In this document: positions 36,501 to 48,639 of the stretch, piece by piece
Position numbering within the stretch: position 1 is the stretch's first letter
Layout of the letters: each line of letters begins with the position of its first letter
NCBI GenBank assembly: GCA_963995505.1
Contig: OZ023184.1
Span: 4,588,001-4,652,000 of the forward strand
Length of the DNA: 64,000 bases
From: Hypericum androsaemum
Taxonomy: Eukaryota > Streptophyta > Magnoliopsida > Malpighiales > Hypericaceae
Reading direction: 5' to 3'
Notes under the pieces: generated by a model
Database searches by the model: none
What the model was told of the DNA's origin: nothing
Seen by the model: only the letters and a program-made list of their open reading frames with translations
Translations under genes and position numbers: made by a program

Positions 36501-39500
36501 ATATTCCACAGAAACAATCTATAGTCTTAATTCTGGAAACTTAAATCACGGATTTTTTTTTTCAGGCACAGCAAACTGATGGAGTGCATAGAAGAATTGG
36601 GAACATCAGGGTAAGCTACTGGGGATAAATTATGCTTTGAAAGCTGTGGATGAATACTTTGGTTTGAATGCTTTGGATGAATACATGTCTTCTGAAGGAA
36701 TCTCATGAAACCCTGCCATGCTCGGGTCAACCCTGTATTGCAGTTATGTGATGGGCGATTCCGAACATTATCTCACTGTTTTCTAAATATAAGAAGAATA
36801 TTTGAATCAATATTTTATTAGAACTGAAGCGTCAACCTGTAATATCCCTTCAATTCAAATTTAGAATAGTATGTTCTGTGGTTTCTCATCAATCACCACT
36901 TTTTTGCTAAGTCACCACTTACAATATCATTTTCATTAACGGTTTTACAAATAGAGAACCCGTTTGGTTTGTAGAAATCTGTAAGTGACATTGTTGGATT
37001 TTCTTCCCCTGGCAACAATTTCTTTCGTTATTCTGTTAAATATATTACCTAAATCATTATGCATTGTGCTGAGAATGCTATGGTTACAGGGTCGTGTTGG
37101 AAACCTGTGGCACTGGATCTGGAGAGGTTTTGCCAAATGACATGGAAACTGATACTGTTGACAAGGTTTGCCTACCTTATTCACTTGCATTTCTTTGCAA
37201 TGTGTGACATGATGAGCAGCTACTTATTTGTCTTCTCTCTTAAGTAATGTGGTTACATAGTAGGCTTTAATTGATCATTTTTCTAAAAGGTTATTTTATC
37301 ATTTTTATGAAAGGTTTAATCGATCATTTTGATGCTAGGCGTTGGAAAATGTGGAAGGAGCACTGAGTAGACTTGAAAATTTGCTTCAAGAGTTGCCTGT
37401 TTCTAGATCAAGTTCTGGGAAGGAGCAGTTCGAAGCTGCTTGTTCTGATCTTGAGAAAATAAGGAGACTTAAAAAGGAGGCAGAGTTTCTGGAGGCATCT
37501 TTCAGGGCTAAAGCTGCTTCCCTTCAGCTGGTAATTTCTCTCAATTGTGCATTGTTGAGCATCTATCTTATAGTGGTGGTAAGCTGCTACAGAGTTTTAG
37601 TTTCACAGGGGGTAAACTGGTATCTTCCTAGTTATAACCTCACCTCGTATCATCTTTATATTATTGCTTCGGAGTCCTGAGATTGAATCTCAGTCCATGT
37701 TGCCTATGACAGTATTGTTAGAGTCTCCATATCCAACCCCAAACTTTAAGGCAATGGGTTGGTGGATCTTCGACACTTATAAACCAGCCCACTACACTCG
37801 CAACTAGCGATGTGGTAATCTCAACAAGTATAACTTGACATCCTTGTGAAACTAACTTAAGTTGACAAGGGAAGGACAAAATAAAAGGGTATTGAAGACC
37901 ACTGTATGTACGAGACTTCTGGTGCATGTCCTTGTGAAACTAATCTACATTATTGATTTGAAATCTGCAAGGGAGATGAAGAAAATAATAGTCAGCCTTC
38001 TCCCAGTGAACAGAAATTGTTCTTCAGAGGCAACAGGGGAAAGAGTGGTCAAGTGAAGGTAGACGTCAGCAAGAGGTAGGAATCATAGGCTGTCGACTGA
38101 GAACTCTTAACTTTTAAAACTCTGCAGCAACACTTACCTTTTTCTTGCTCTGGACTACTTTATTTTCTTATAATCTGTATCTCCGGGTCCATGTCGGCAG
38201 TAAATTTCGAGGATTATCGAAGCTTTTTGTGGATTCTCCAACAAAAACTGCCGGTGCTGACTTATCATCCTCTGACAGTTCGGTAAGCCAGTTCTGCGTC
38301 AACCACTTGTTTTTCCTTGTTCCTTCCTTTTCGTCCTTAAATTAAGAATTGCTTTCATTCTGTGATCAGATACCAGTTGTAACTGGTTTAGAATCAAATG
38401 AAATGCGCCGCTTCGAAGCTTTGAGAAACGAGCTAATGGAACTGGAAAAGCGTGTTCAGAGAAGTACCAATGGAGATGAGAATGAAGAGGTCCATTCATT
38501 CTAAAAAAAATTCCTTTCCTGGTTTGTTTTTATCAGATGCTTCATGTATATGAATCGCCTTGTGTGATTTTAGAAGCACTGAACTTATTGATATGCTCAA
38601 GTTTATCCTGTTAGTCTCTTCCAAAAGAGTACAGTTGTTCCCTTTGTTGCTATTTGTATCTTAAATCATTCAGGTGGAAGGTTTTCTATTTATGCTTTTT
38701 GTTTCTTTGTGATAGTATATGTGTGGAATTTTCTAATCGGTGTGAGCATGGTGGTGGTTCAGGAAATTGTGGTTGCCGGTGAACGTACAATTAAAAGTGA
38801 TAATGGAAGCCTGCAGCTCATCGAAGTGCAGAAACGAAAAAACGTCATTGGAAAATCATTGGAGAAGCTGAAGGAAACCAGCGTAGTATGTTTTCTTTTT
38901 TCTCTGGCTTTCATTTTATATATTTGCTTCAGTTGCTACATATTTTCCTGAATAGCTGCCAACTTCTGCTCTCTGTTTCACTTTCCCTTAACCTCCTCGG
39001 ACTCTCTGGAGCAAGGAATTATAATTGCTTGCAGACGTCTGTAGTCAATAGCTTGCTTTGGCAGTCTTATATACGCTTTACTCCCACTGTCCCAAAAGCA
39101 CGAGAAAGGAAAAGCTTACAGCTGTACGAATAGTCACAACAGCTGGGCACTTGATATTCCAGTCCCCGGATGTTCATGATTATGAACATTGCAATGGACA
39201 GATCTGATTTCAGTTTATTTCTTTTTGATAAGTCTCTGTGATTATGAAAATGCTCAAAATTGACTGCAAAGCAAACAAAGATCTAGAGAATACCAGTGAA
39301 TCCTTCTGAACCTTATCTTTTGGAGCATCTTAAGGACTCACTAGTAAAAGAAGATAACTATTCCACATCTATGACGATTTTGCAGTCAGTTTTATGGCCA
39401 CAGTCCCAGGCTTATGGGATTCTTCTACATTTATGCATGTTTCCTTTTGTATCGACTATTTTGTATACATGTTTCCTGTCTGCCTTTATAAGGGCCTCTG

Positions 39501-40384
39501 CATTCCTTCCGCAATCTGACGCACACGTTTGGTACTGTTATTTTTGCCTTCTAGCTAGCAGTCACAAGTCTGCAGACTTGTATGCCTGACTTGACCTTCT
39601 ACTGAAATTGCCTTAGTAACTTGAAATTTCTCCTTACAATTGATATAGATACGTCTTTCGCATAATGTAGAAGTGGAAAGTGGAAGATACGTTCCTTGAC
39701 TAATTTGTTGTTTGACCATTGAATAGGATGTCTTACAAGGAACGCAGCTTTTGGCTATTGATACTGCTACCGCTATGGGTTTTCTTCAAAGAGCCTTAAT
39801 TGGAGATGAGTTAACTGAGAAGGAGAAAAAAGCTCTGCAAAGAACTATGACGGACCTAGCATCAGTGATCCCCATTGGCATTTTGATGCTCCTACCTGTA
39901 AGTATAAATTCAGAACAAGTGCACACGTCCTGTGGATATTATCAATTTCCTCACGATATTAGCCCTCGAGTCATATGAACTTGTTTCTCAATCCACGTGG
40001 AAACAATGTTACTAGTTCTCTTTGTGCCAATTTGACAATGATGTCGGGAATCGGCCTAATAGTCACATCCAAGCATCCTTATTTTTATTCTTGTCCATTT
40101 ATCTGATACTTCAACCTGAAAATATTGTTCCTCTAGGTCACTGCAGTTGGACATGCCGCAATGTTGGCTGCTATCCAGAGATATGTGCCATCTCTGGTAT
40201 GGTTCTTATGCATTGCCTCTTCGTGAATCTGTTTTAAATGTTGATTGGAGAATAATGAGGTGATACCATCCTTGATTTGCAGATACCTTCTACCTATGGG
40301 TCGGAAAGGTTGGATCTTTGGAGGAAGCTGGAGAAAATGAAAGAAATGGAAACAACTGAAGCTGACGAAAAAGTTAGCGAGTAA
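33522..40384 (+). CDS. LETM1-like protein (plant, 18 exons)
   Basis: Exons: 33522-33562, 33735-34197, 34420-34511, 34802-34966, 35060-35453, 35863-35978, 36077-36149, 36248-36474, 36566-36610, 37090-37165, 37339-37530, 37972-38075, 38201-38282, 38370-38489, 38763-38885, 39727-39897, 40137-40196, 40283-40384. They join to 2646 bp (881 residues) with every phase fitting. Exon 2's acceptor at 33734 was chosen because it keeps the phase. The Arg/Ser-rich N-terminus, with an alanine run, looks like an organelle-targeting peptide. The middle has VVEERKAKLEQSLKGEDLGD, LAWFSTAWLGIDRNAWVKTL, then helical charged stretches likely to coil (residues 565-628). The C-terminus (772-860) resembles the LETM1 domain: QLLAIDTATAMGFLQRALIG, LPVTAVGHAAMLAAIQRYVP. 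LETM1 proteins act in mitochondrial cation exchange and ribosome binding; the role of this plant subgroup is unclear. Confidence 0.9.
37690..37860. repeat. dispersed repeat in a LETM1-like intron
   Basis: Phrases such as CAATGGGTTGGTGGATC, CACTTATAAACCAGCCCA and GCAACTAGCGATGTGG line up with 60745-60830, which has GTAGATCATCCACACTTATAAACCAGCCCAACCCACTTGCAAC. They are diverged copies of one family with LTR-like ends (GAGAATCCCACATC on the reverse strand). It lies inside the intron between exons 11 and 12. Confidence 0.6.
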
Positions 40385-40500
40385 CCATCCTGATCGAATC
40401 TCGTTCTTATATTTACACTCCTATGAAGTAAAAAAACATTGTCAGTTGAGGCACCCGGAATCCAGGATGCCTGCAACTTCCCTTTCTGAGCATGGCTCTG

Positions 40501-42370
40501 TCACTTGGTCCTGAAACCCATCGAGACTAAATGGGCATACAGAATTTCGTTCCAGGTATCCGGTACCCCTGGCAAGCACCAATGGCTGCAATCTTGTGGA
40601 GCAGGGAGCGGAGTCCCCGGTTCACGGTGAACTGATGGGTGACCGTCGAACCTGAACTCTGACAACTTTGTAATGTTTAAGATCTGAACCTTCCTGTTGC
40701 CATCATTCATCTGTTGAAATACGCTAGAAACACACTTATCAGTCAACGGCTCAGGTTCCAGTCTAGAGTAATTCGTCTCTGGTTGCACTTCCAGATCACA
40801 TCGACCCCCGTCATTCCATGAGCCATTTCTGCCAAGGCATGAACAAGTTTAGCCTTTATGTACAGGAAACTACATTTTACTTGTATGTGATTCAAATGTA
40901 TACCATATAGTTGGAGAAACGCATACCTGTAATGTGACGGGGAGTAACTTCTAAAGAAAACGTGACTTGTTTCCATATCCAGGTTCTCTACTGCCCATGA
41001 CTTCAACGTTTCTAGAGATTTTCGAAATGCCTCCATCACACTCATTGACCTATTGAGGACACCTCCCTCTTCAAAGTAGACGCCCCTGGATGACCAAAAA
41101 TTGGACCTACGGGTGAGTCCATCGCTAATTTGGTGTCGAGAAATCTGGTGAAGTAGAAGCACTTACATTTTTACAGTCTTGTCATTGTTCCACCAATGCC
41201 CGGAATTGAACACTATAACATTTGCCCCGGCCCACTTTTTGGAGTACCAGTGAAGCTTGTCAACTTTGATGGTGGTCTTGACCTCGGCCGGCGAGTTCTT
41301 TGGCGGGTGAGCGAGGACCACCAGAAATGGGTCCCGGTAGTACTCGACTGAGAGGTTGTATTCGCTGAAGCGCATGGAGAGAAAGCCATTGTGCTTGGTG
41401 ATGGGGCTCCCATTTTCCTCATAGATGGTAGACTTGTTGGCGACTCCTTGTGCGAGCAAGCACAGGAAAGACTCCCACTGGTTTCTACCGATGGAGTCGC
41501 CGGCGAAAACTATCCTCCCGTTCTGGCTCCTTTCTAGCATGTCGCTTGCGTTAAACCTTGTGAATGTTACTTAAAGTTGAAGTTTCTGCTTATGCGTCGT
41601 ATTACCGCGTAAATTTAGGTTACGTAACCATTTAATTCACCATCGTTTCCAAGCAACATCGAAGAGACAAAGTAACATTTTCCACCAAAAAACAAGACAA
41701 CGAAGTGGTAGCAACACGTCCTAAAGTCGATCGTAGTTGGGAATACCAACCGTGAACAAATCATTCACTACAAGCCCCCCAAAGAGGCAATTGCCTTCAA
41801 TTTATGAACCTCCATTCATAAACATTCTACTTATATACGCCAGAAGATCTTCCTTAATCCTCTTAAAAATCGTCTCATTCGGTAACTAGCTAATTTTCTT
41901 CTATACGGAGCGCTGACCCACTTGCCAACATTTTATTTTTATTTTTTTCATGCAAAGCATGCAACGTATAAACATATAATAATTCATCAAGTTCCGTACC
42001 TTGGCAAGTCGCAGCCTTCTGGTTGCCACCTCCAGTTCATGTACTCCACATCCTTCCTCCCACAATAGCGACAACGAAACCCGGGATCAAGAAAAGGGCA
42101 ATCCTCCGTATACGACGTGAGATTGTGTCCTTCATCCCTAACCCACTTTCCATTGGAGTAGTCACAAGGTCCATGGAGTTTTGGGACTCCTACAACTCTG
42201 TCTTGGGGTAAAATCCGCGACAAATAGGCGCGGAACGAAGAGAGGGGCTGCAGAGGGAAGATTAGATAGAAGAGGAATATAGAAGAGGAGAAGAGGATGA
42301 GGAAAGAGACCAAGTAGATGTGCTCTCTCTTGATTAGAAGAGGTTGGGGGATGGCCTTTTGGTGATCCAT
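40501..42370 (-). CDS. TBL: trichome birefringence-like protein (TBL8/TBL9-like)
   Basis: Four exons, 42370-42000, 41556-41167, 41085-40927 and 40828-40501, give 415 residues with matching phases. TBL proteins are Golgi type II membrane proteins that O-acetylate wall polysaccharides. A transmembrane helix spans about 18-40 (IYLVSFLILFSSSIF). The TBL/PMR5N domain begins GPCDYSNGKWVRDE (68 on), with DPGFRCRYCGRKDVEYMNWRW. The esterase-like domain has the GDS motif FAGDSIGRNQWES (Ser145) and, near the C-terminus, DCSHWCLPG with Asp386 and His389, completing the expected Ser-His-Asp set. FNSGHWW is also conserved. The closest relatives are judged to be TBL8/TBL9 because of the LETM1-like neighbour. 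Its stop is 116 bp from that neighbour's stop, so the 3' UTRs of these convergent genes probably overlap. Confidence 0.93.
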
Positions 42371-43232
42371 ATTAGGAGGAGGAAGAAGAATTGGCCTCTC
42401 TAGTTGAAAGGGTCTTTAGTTTAAGGAAAGGGAGAGCTAAATTTGGTTATTTTTAGTGCATGTATTGGTTTCTTCTAGTTTTGTTTCTCTACCTTATTCA
42501 GGTGGGTGTAGTGATTATGGCAATTATATTTTTTCGATTCTTAATTTAACTCAATAATTCTTTTAACATATTTAATTTTTTTTAATCACTTGAACCGATC
42601 TTATATTATGTTGCTATTATATACGGAAAGAGTGGAGAGGAATACGGTGTATCATGTTTGTATACGAGTCGTATGGTCTGAATAATCAGCCCTTCTTTAT
42701 GAATATTTTTATGGAAAAGTTTAATTTTGGTCTTTATGATTTTACATTTTTGTGCTATGATCACGTGATTTAAAAATAATTTTTTGAATCATGTGATTAT
42801 ACCTTTTTTTTACTTAAAGGCTCGGGGGCCTCCTTAAGCCAAATTATATCCCAAACCTGAAAACGATATTGTTTTTCAGGTGATGTGGAAGCCACGTCGG
42901 ATTTTTTAATCCGATTGGCAATGTGATTTGACACAAAATTAAATATTTTTTTCAATCTCTTATTTTTTTAGTTTTTAAAAATCATCCCTCTTTCTTTCCC
43001 CTCTCTTCTTCTTCCTCCTCTCTCTCTCTCCACCCTCCCCCTTTTTCTAGCTTGAAAGAGTGATGGCACAATAATGTAGATTGGTGGGTGGCTAAAATTG
43101 TGTTGATTTACTAATAGTCATGCACTCTTATTTAATGCTTCTAATGACAATATCTTCTTTTTTATAGTCCGCACATGCTATTGGAGAATTAGATTTTTAA
43201 TCCAATCGAGGAGGTTTGTCCAATATATAGAT
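42371..43232. other. intergenic, TBL upstream region
   Basis: AT-rich. It holds a pyrimidine-rich (CT) tract at about 42976-43045 and an imperfect inverted repeat TCACGTGATT / AATCATGTGA near 42763-42796 that may belong to a small TIR element. No gene was recognised. Confidence 0.4.
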
Positions 43233-44000
43233 CTATGTTGGGCTTGGGCCTAAGAGGTTAATTAGAAAGAGAATTCTAATTAAATATAATCTCTTAGAAA
43301 CTTTGAGCCAATTTAGGCCACACTAATTAATTTTGGGTGTCAATTTGATTAAGTCGAAACACGTTGAGAAAGTTTCGTAACGATGAATGACACTTGCGAA
43401 AAATCAATTCTCGGTGTGAATGAAAATTGGCTTCGAAGTGATGTAAGTTTTATCGGTCGTCATGAATTCGAGATTTATGACTCCAGTAACCGCTTATTTA
43501 TTGACCATGGTTAATAGGGGACGCTAATGAATGTAACCACTCATTTATTGACCATAGTTAATAGGGAAATTTAATGACCGCCATTTAATCGGGTCTTAAA
43601 GCCTCCCTATAAAAGGAGACATCCTCTTCCCATTTCACACACACCAAAAACTCACATAGAGTTTTACTCTCCTCTCTCCCCCTTAGCACAAGTATTCTCA
43701 TCTTTGCATAAGAGTCGGGATTCTACACCATCAAAGATTCGAAAAGTGTTTAATAGTACTTCCTATTGTTCACGTGATTGTGCATTGTACCTTGAGAACT
43801 ATGTTATCCGTTGAGCCTGAAGCTATAAGGCAGGTAATAAAAGTTTAAGGGCACATGGTTTGCTATGACCTCGTCCAGGATTAAATCTGAAAAAGTGATC
43901 GTCAAGAAGAGGGCTAATACCTAAGAACACGAGCTACAAGGAGGTGGTATTTCTGTGGTTTGCTCAAACCGTTATTGTGAGAATTCTCAATTTATTCAAT
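43233..44000 (+). repeat. probable LTR of a decayed copia element
   Basis: It starts near TGTTGGGCTTGGGCC and holds a plant LTR-style core promoter CCCTATAAAAGGAGAC (about 43606-43621) followed by a short CT-rich leader. An internal imperfect tandem repeat (TTATTTATTGACCATGGTTAATAGGG and its copy, 43493-43566) lies upstream. It precedes copia-like coding remnants on the same strand. The 3' edge and partner LTR were not found. Confidence 0.45.
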
Positions 44001-44639
44001 AATATACAATTATATTTGTTATATGATATTTGCTTAGATTTATATCCAAAAATCGTATAACAATAAAATAATCAACTACTAATTTATCCAATAATCTTAA
44101 ATTCTTAGTAGCTTTCAAATATTAGTAAATTATGATTTGTTTGTTATATATAACATTATTGTCACCGAGGAGTATTATGTAGTATATAATAATATACTTG
44201 TAATCTGTTTATTGTTCCCCACGTTCTTTGCTAGATTAATCTGTTTAAGAATCTTTAGCTTAAAATTAACTATAGAAGGGAGAAAGGAGATTGGAAACGG
44301 GAAGTTCATAACTTGCTAGAATAAATGATACGAACGGTTGATGGATTACATTAATTGGATTTAGAATATCAATTGGCCCAAATTAGACATTGTTGTCGTC
44401 AGTGGCTTGTGAAAAGTCATTAGGCTTAACAGAAAACTTATTGGACTTTCCAGAAACCTACGTAGGAGAATTTTATGTTAGGAACATGATTCATTTTTTT
44501 TACTGGAAGAGATGATTCTCGTTCTTTTGTTACAAATAGAAAAAGAAGCCCGCTCATACTAATGTCTGAGGTAAGTTTGAGCTTCGCCTTTGATGACATG
44601 TATCTCACGGATCTTATGTTAGAGGTGAATCTTGTTGGT

Positions 44640-45420
44640 AGGTGGATATTAGGACCACATGCTACATTTGTGCGAACAAATAGATATTTTTGACCTATCA
44701 ACTTGTGGATGATGAGAATTGCTATATGAAAAGCTCGACATTATCTAAGGTTGGAGGCAAAGAGATGGTTGCGCTCAAAGTAACCTCGGACAAGAGCTAA
44801 CCGATGTGTTGCATGTGCGTGAGATTCGGAAGAATTCTATCTCCGAAGATGTGCTCAACAAGAAAGACTGACTCGTGTTTGAGTCCGACAAAGTTTTTGT
44901 GTTGAAAGATGGATTGTTGGTCAACAACCTCTTCAAGATGAATGTAATAACTTTAGCCTCAAAGGCAAAGTCTAATGCATAGATTGATGGAGGTGTGGCA
45001 TGTGAGGTTAGCACTAGTACCAATGTAATGAATGTTAGAGAGAATGCAAATTTTGCATGTTTTCATTGGTCATTATAATTGTTGAATGGTAGACTAGGTC
45101 ATGTGAACTAAAATCCTTACAAAGACTTATGTCACTAAACCTATTGCCAAAGTTCAACATCGATCATAAACACAAGTGGGAGACTCATCGCTATGATTGT
45201 ACAAGATATTGATATGTCTACTTGATGAGAAGTAAAGACCAAGCAATAAATTTGTTCATTCACTAAAAGAATGAATTCGAGAAGCAACTTGGGAAGAAGA
45301 TCAAGAATCTTCGAAGTTGTCGGGGAAAGCTCTGCTTTCTATCAACCTTGTCTTCAATATGAGTATCGCATAAAAGTTGGACAAAATACCTTATGGGTTG
45401 TGGAAAGGTAATGCACCTAG
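44640..45420 (+). pseudogene. copia pol remnant (protease-integrase)
   Basis: Reading across stops and frame breaks, copia features follow in order. EIRKNSISEDVLNK-like and VFESDKVFVLKDGL sit after the protease. Next are NGRLGHVN (about 45085), RYWYVYLMRSKDQAI-like residues, NEFEKQLGKKIKNL, and finally KLDKIPYGLWKGNAPSYK (about 45375-45428), the end of an integrase. The integrase middle is deleted. It is much more decayed than the 787-7120 element. Confidence 0.8.
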
Positions 45421-45446
45421 CTATAAATTGACCTGTCCTCGTCCGA

Positions 45447-45616
45447 CGGTAACAGAGCCTCCACCAGCTTCGCTAACGGCTCCGAACTATCACTAACAAA
45501 AGTAACTAAACCAGGAGCCCCCATGACTAAGTACTGCTCTCTAACCCCGAACCGCTCAAGCCTCTAAAAAATAAACAGTAATGTGAGGCGTATGGCCCAA
45601 TCCGAGCAACACTACT
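45447..45616 (-). repeat. exon-like module, copy 1
   Basis: On the minus strand an acceptor-like TTTATTTTTTAG is followed by an open stretch RLERFGVREQYLVMGAPG, then LVTFVSDSSEPLAKLVEALL. The same module recurs at about 45806-45976 with few changes. The open frame and splice-like border suggest a captured or duplicated exon of a host gene that I do not recognise. Confidence 0.6.
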
Positions 45617-45674
45617 ATAAAATTTGTGAATTAATATAAACTAAAAAATCAAAAATATAAACACTCGTACTAGA

Positions 45675-45808
45675 CGGAGGAGATTGGAAGGAGCGGGAAG
45701 AGGAGGACCGTCCGCCGAGAGGCGATCAGAGAGAGCGGGAAGAGGAGGACCATCCATCGAGAGGTGATCGGAGGGTGCGGGAAGAGGAGGACTGTCCGTC
45801 GAGAGGCG
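45675..45808. repeat. minisatellite, about 3 x 46 bp
   Basis: Three units contain GCGGGAAGAGGAGGAC, then a CGTCC/CATCC block and CGAGAGG(C/T)GA. They lie exactly between the two exon-like modules and are GC-rich in an AT-rich area. They could have arisen by slippage during the duplication of the modules. Confidence 0.75.
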
Positions 45809-45976
45809 ACGGTAACAAAGCCTCCACCAGCTTCGCTAACGGCTCTGAACTATCACTAACAAAAGCAACTAAACCAGGAGCCCCCATGACTAAGTACTGC
45901 TTTCCAACCCCGAACTGCTCAAGCCTCTAAAAAACAAACAGTAATGTGAGGCGTACGGCCCAATCCAAGCAACACT
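45806..45976 (-). repeat. exon-like module, copy 2
   Basis: It is a near-identical direct repeat of 45447-45616: minus-strand RLEQFGVGKQYLVMGAPG, then LVAFVSDSSEPLAKLVEALL. It keeps the same upstream border TTTTTTAG and the phrase GAGGCGTACGGCCCAATCC. Confidence 0.65.
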
Positions 45977-45984
45977 ACTATTTT

Positions 45985-47214
45985 ATTTATGCATATGTAC
46001 AAATTGAATGTCAATAGTGAGTTGATGTATAATTTTGTGAGGCTTTTCTTCTGGGCATTTATTCTCGAGTTCATTGACGGAGTTCTTAAAGGTGGAACTA
46101 CTGCGGAGCACGAAGATTCTTTGGTAAGTTGTTTGTAATGCATCTGGATTTTTTTTCTCTGAAATATATTTTTAGTTAATTGTGTATCTCCTCATCCAAG
46201 CCAATTAAAAAGAGTCGGCAAGGAAAAAAAGGGCGTAATCCACAGGAGCTTCTAAAGATTTTTTTTTTAGACAATTAGGAAATTTTGTTCTCCTATAACT
46301 ATCGCAACAAACTATATTGCTGTCATATATTATGACTTCCCACCTAAAATTCTTATAAGGTGATGCACTAACTTTTTATTTTGCATATTTTGATAAAAAA
46401 AATTTCCCTTCGATATGTTGCTCCAAGTATTTTTGCTTGTTCATGCCTTAAGTAGAGGCAAAAAGGTTCATGACTTCAGGTTTTAGTGATTTCTAAATAT
46501 GTCAACTGAGAAGTTGGTTGAATTAAATTGAAGTGATAATGGAGTTCTATCCATTGTTCTGGGTTCATAATGCAAGATGTAAGTGTATCTTGTCTACTTT
46601 TTTGTATTTACCTTCTTGTGCTCCAACGTAAGTGTATCTTTTCTACTCTTTTGTATTTATCTTTTTCTGCTCAACTTTTTAAGTTTTTATGTCTTCATTT
46701 ATGAAAATTATCAAACGTAGGAGGACATATTTTACCTATGTTAGATGTTGTAAGTAATTGAATTTTGTTGGTAAGAATTAGTCTAAGAAAAAATAATTAT
46801 TATATTTTACATTGATATCCAGTGCGATCATCTTATCAAATCGGTCCAATTAGAGCTGGAATAATATCACTACATGGGGAATTTTGAGGGTCATTTGCTT
46901 ACTCGTAAAGGGTGATCTATTGTTTAGAGAGTAAAAACTTTTCATCGTTTAGCTAAATATCTCATTTTCGCATTTGGTTACTTATTTATTATTCTTTTGT
47001 TTGCTGTTATCGTCTATCATTTTTGACAAAGACTAGGGAGTTTGCTATATTTAAAGAACTAATTAAAAATATGTTGGGAGATCAATTGCCCAAAGGCTTG
47101 GAACACATGTTTCGTTTGTTGAATTAACATGATACACCTTAATCTTTTCTTGTAAACTAGTTAGTAATAATTCAAAAGCTCGAATGCATAATATAATTTC
47201 TAGTTACTAGGGAG
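45985..47214 (+). repeat. 1.23-kb duplicated gene-fragment block, copy A
   Basis: It is directly repeated at 47298-48524. It holds an exon-like frame (ELMYNFVRLFFWAFILEF, then DGVLKGGTTAEHEDSLV) ending in a GTAAGT donor at about 46121. A second open piece (TREFAIFKELIKNMLGDQ, then PKGLEHMFRLLN and stop) lies near 47031-47127. The product is not recognised. No retrotransposon domain was seen. Confidence 0.75.
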
Positions 47215-47297
47215 ACGTATACCCTTGATTGGTTGCGAGCCTCGACACCTCGGAGATCATCTAGTGAGTTGATGTACAACTTAATTTATATACTTTC

Positions 47298-48524
47298 ATT
47301 TATGCATATGTACAAATTGAATGTCAATAGTGAGTTGATGTACAATTTTGTGAGGCTTTTCTTCCGGGCATTTATTCTCGAGTTAATTGACGGAGTTCTT
47401 AAAGGTGGAACTACCGCGGAGCACGAAGATTCTTTGGTAAGTTGTTTGTAATGCATCTGGATTTTTTTTCCTCTGAAATATTTTTTTAGTTAATTGTGTA
47501 TGTCCTCATCCAAGTCAATAAAAAAGAGTCAGTAAGGAAAAAAGGGTGTAATTCACAGGAGTTTCTAATAATTTTTTTTGGGACAATTAAAATTTTTTGT
47601 TCTCCAATGACTAGCGCAACAAACTATATTGCTCTCATATATTATGACTTCCCACCTGAAATTTCTATAAGGTGATGCACTAACTTTTTATTTTGCATAT
47701 TTCGAAAAAAAACTTCCCTTCGATATGTTGCTCCAAGTATTTTTTGTTGTTCAAGCCTTAAGTAGAGGCGACAAGGCCAATGACTTCAGATTTTAGTAAT
47801 TTTCAAATATGTCTATTGAGAAGTTGGTTGAATTAAATAAAAATAATTATGGAGTTATATCTCTTGTTCTGGGTTCATAATGCAAGATATAAGTGTATCT
47901 TGTCTACTTTTTTGTATTTACCTTCTTGTGCTCCAACGTAAGTGTATTTTTTTCACTCTTTTGTATTTATCTTTTTCTGCTCACCTTTTTAAGTTTTTAT
48001 TTCTTCATGTATGCAAATTGTCAAATGTAGGAGGACAAATTTCACTGATGTTAGATGTTGTAAGTAATTGAATTTTGTTGGTCGGAATTAGTCTGGGCAA
48101 AAATAATTATTATATTTTACATTGATATACAGTGCGGTCATCCTTTCAAATTGGTCCAATTAGAGGTGGAACAATATCACTACATGGGAAATTTTGAGGG
48201 CCATTTGCTTACTCGTAAAGGGTGATCTATTGTTTAGTGAGTAAAAACTTTTGAACGCCTAGCTAAGTATCTTATTTTCGCATTTCGTTACTTATTTATT
48301 ATTCTTTTGTTTGCAGTTATCATCTATCTATTTTGACAAAGACTAGGGAGTTTGCTATATTTAAAGAACTAATTGAAAAGATGTTGGGAGATCAATTGTC
48401 CAAAGACTTGGAACACATGCTTCGTTTGTTGAATCAACATAATACACCTTAATCTTTTCTTGTAAACTAGTTAGTAATAATTCAAAAGCTCGAATGTATA
48501 ATATAGTTTTTGGTTACTAGGGAG
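47298..48524 (+). repeat. 1.23-kb duplicated gene-fragment block, copy B
   Basis: It is collinear with copy A over 1227 bp, with scattered substitutions and small indels. It keeps the same exon-like frame (VRLFFRAFILELIDGVLKGG, donor GTAAGT near 47437) and TREFAIFKELIEKMLGDQ near 48342. The offset from copy A is 1313 bp. Confidence 0.75.
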
Positions 48525-48639
48525 AAAAAAATGAATTTTTTTTAAAACAACAAATTTGATTGAGTATCTTGATATCTCATTGATGAGACAATTGTTTCTT
48601 ATAGTTAATTTATCTTCAACCATCCGTGCACTTGGAATC

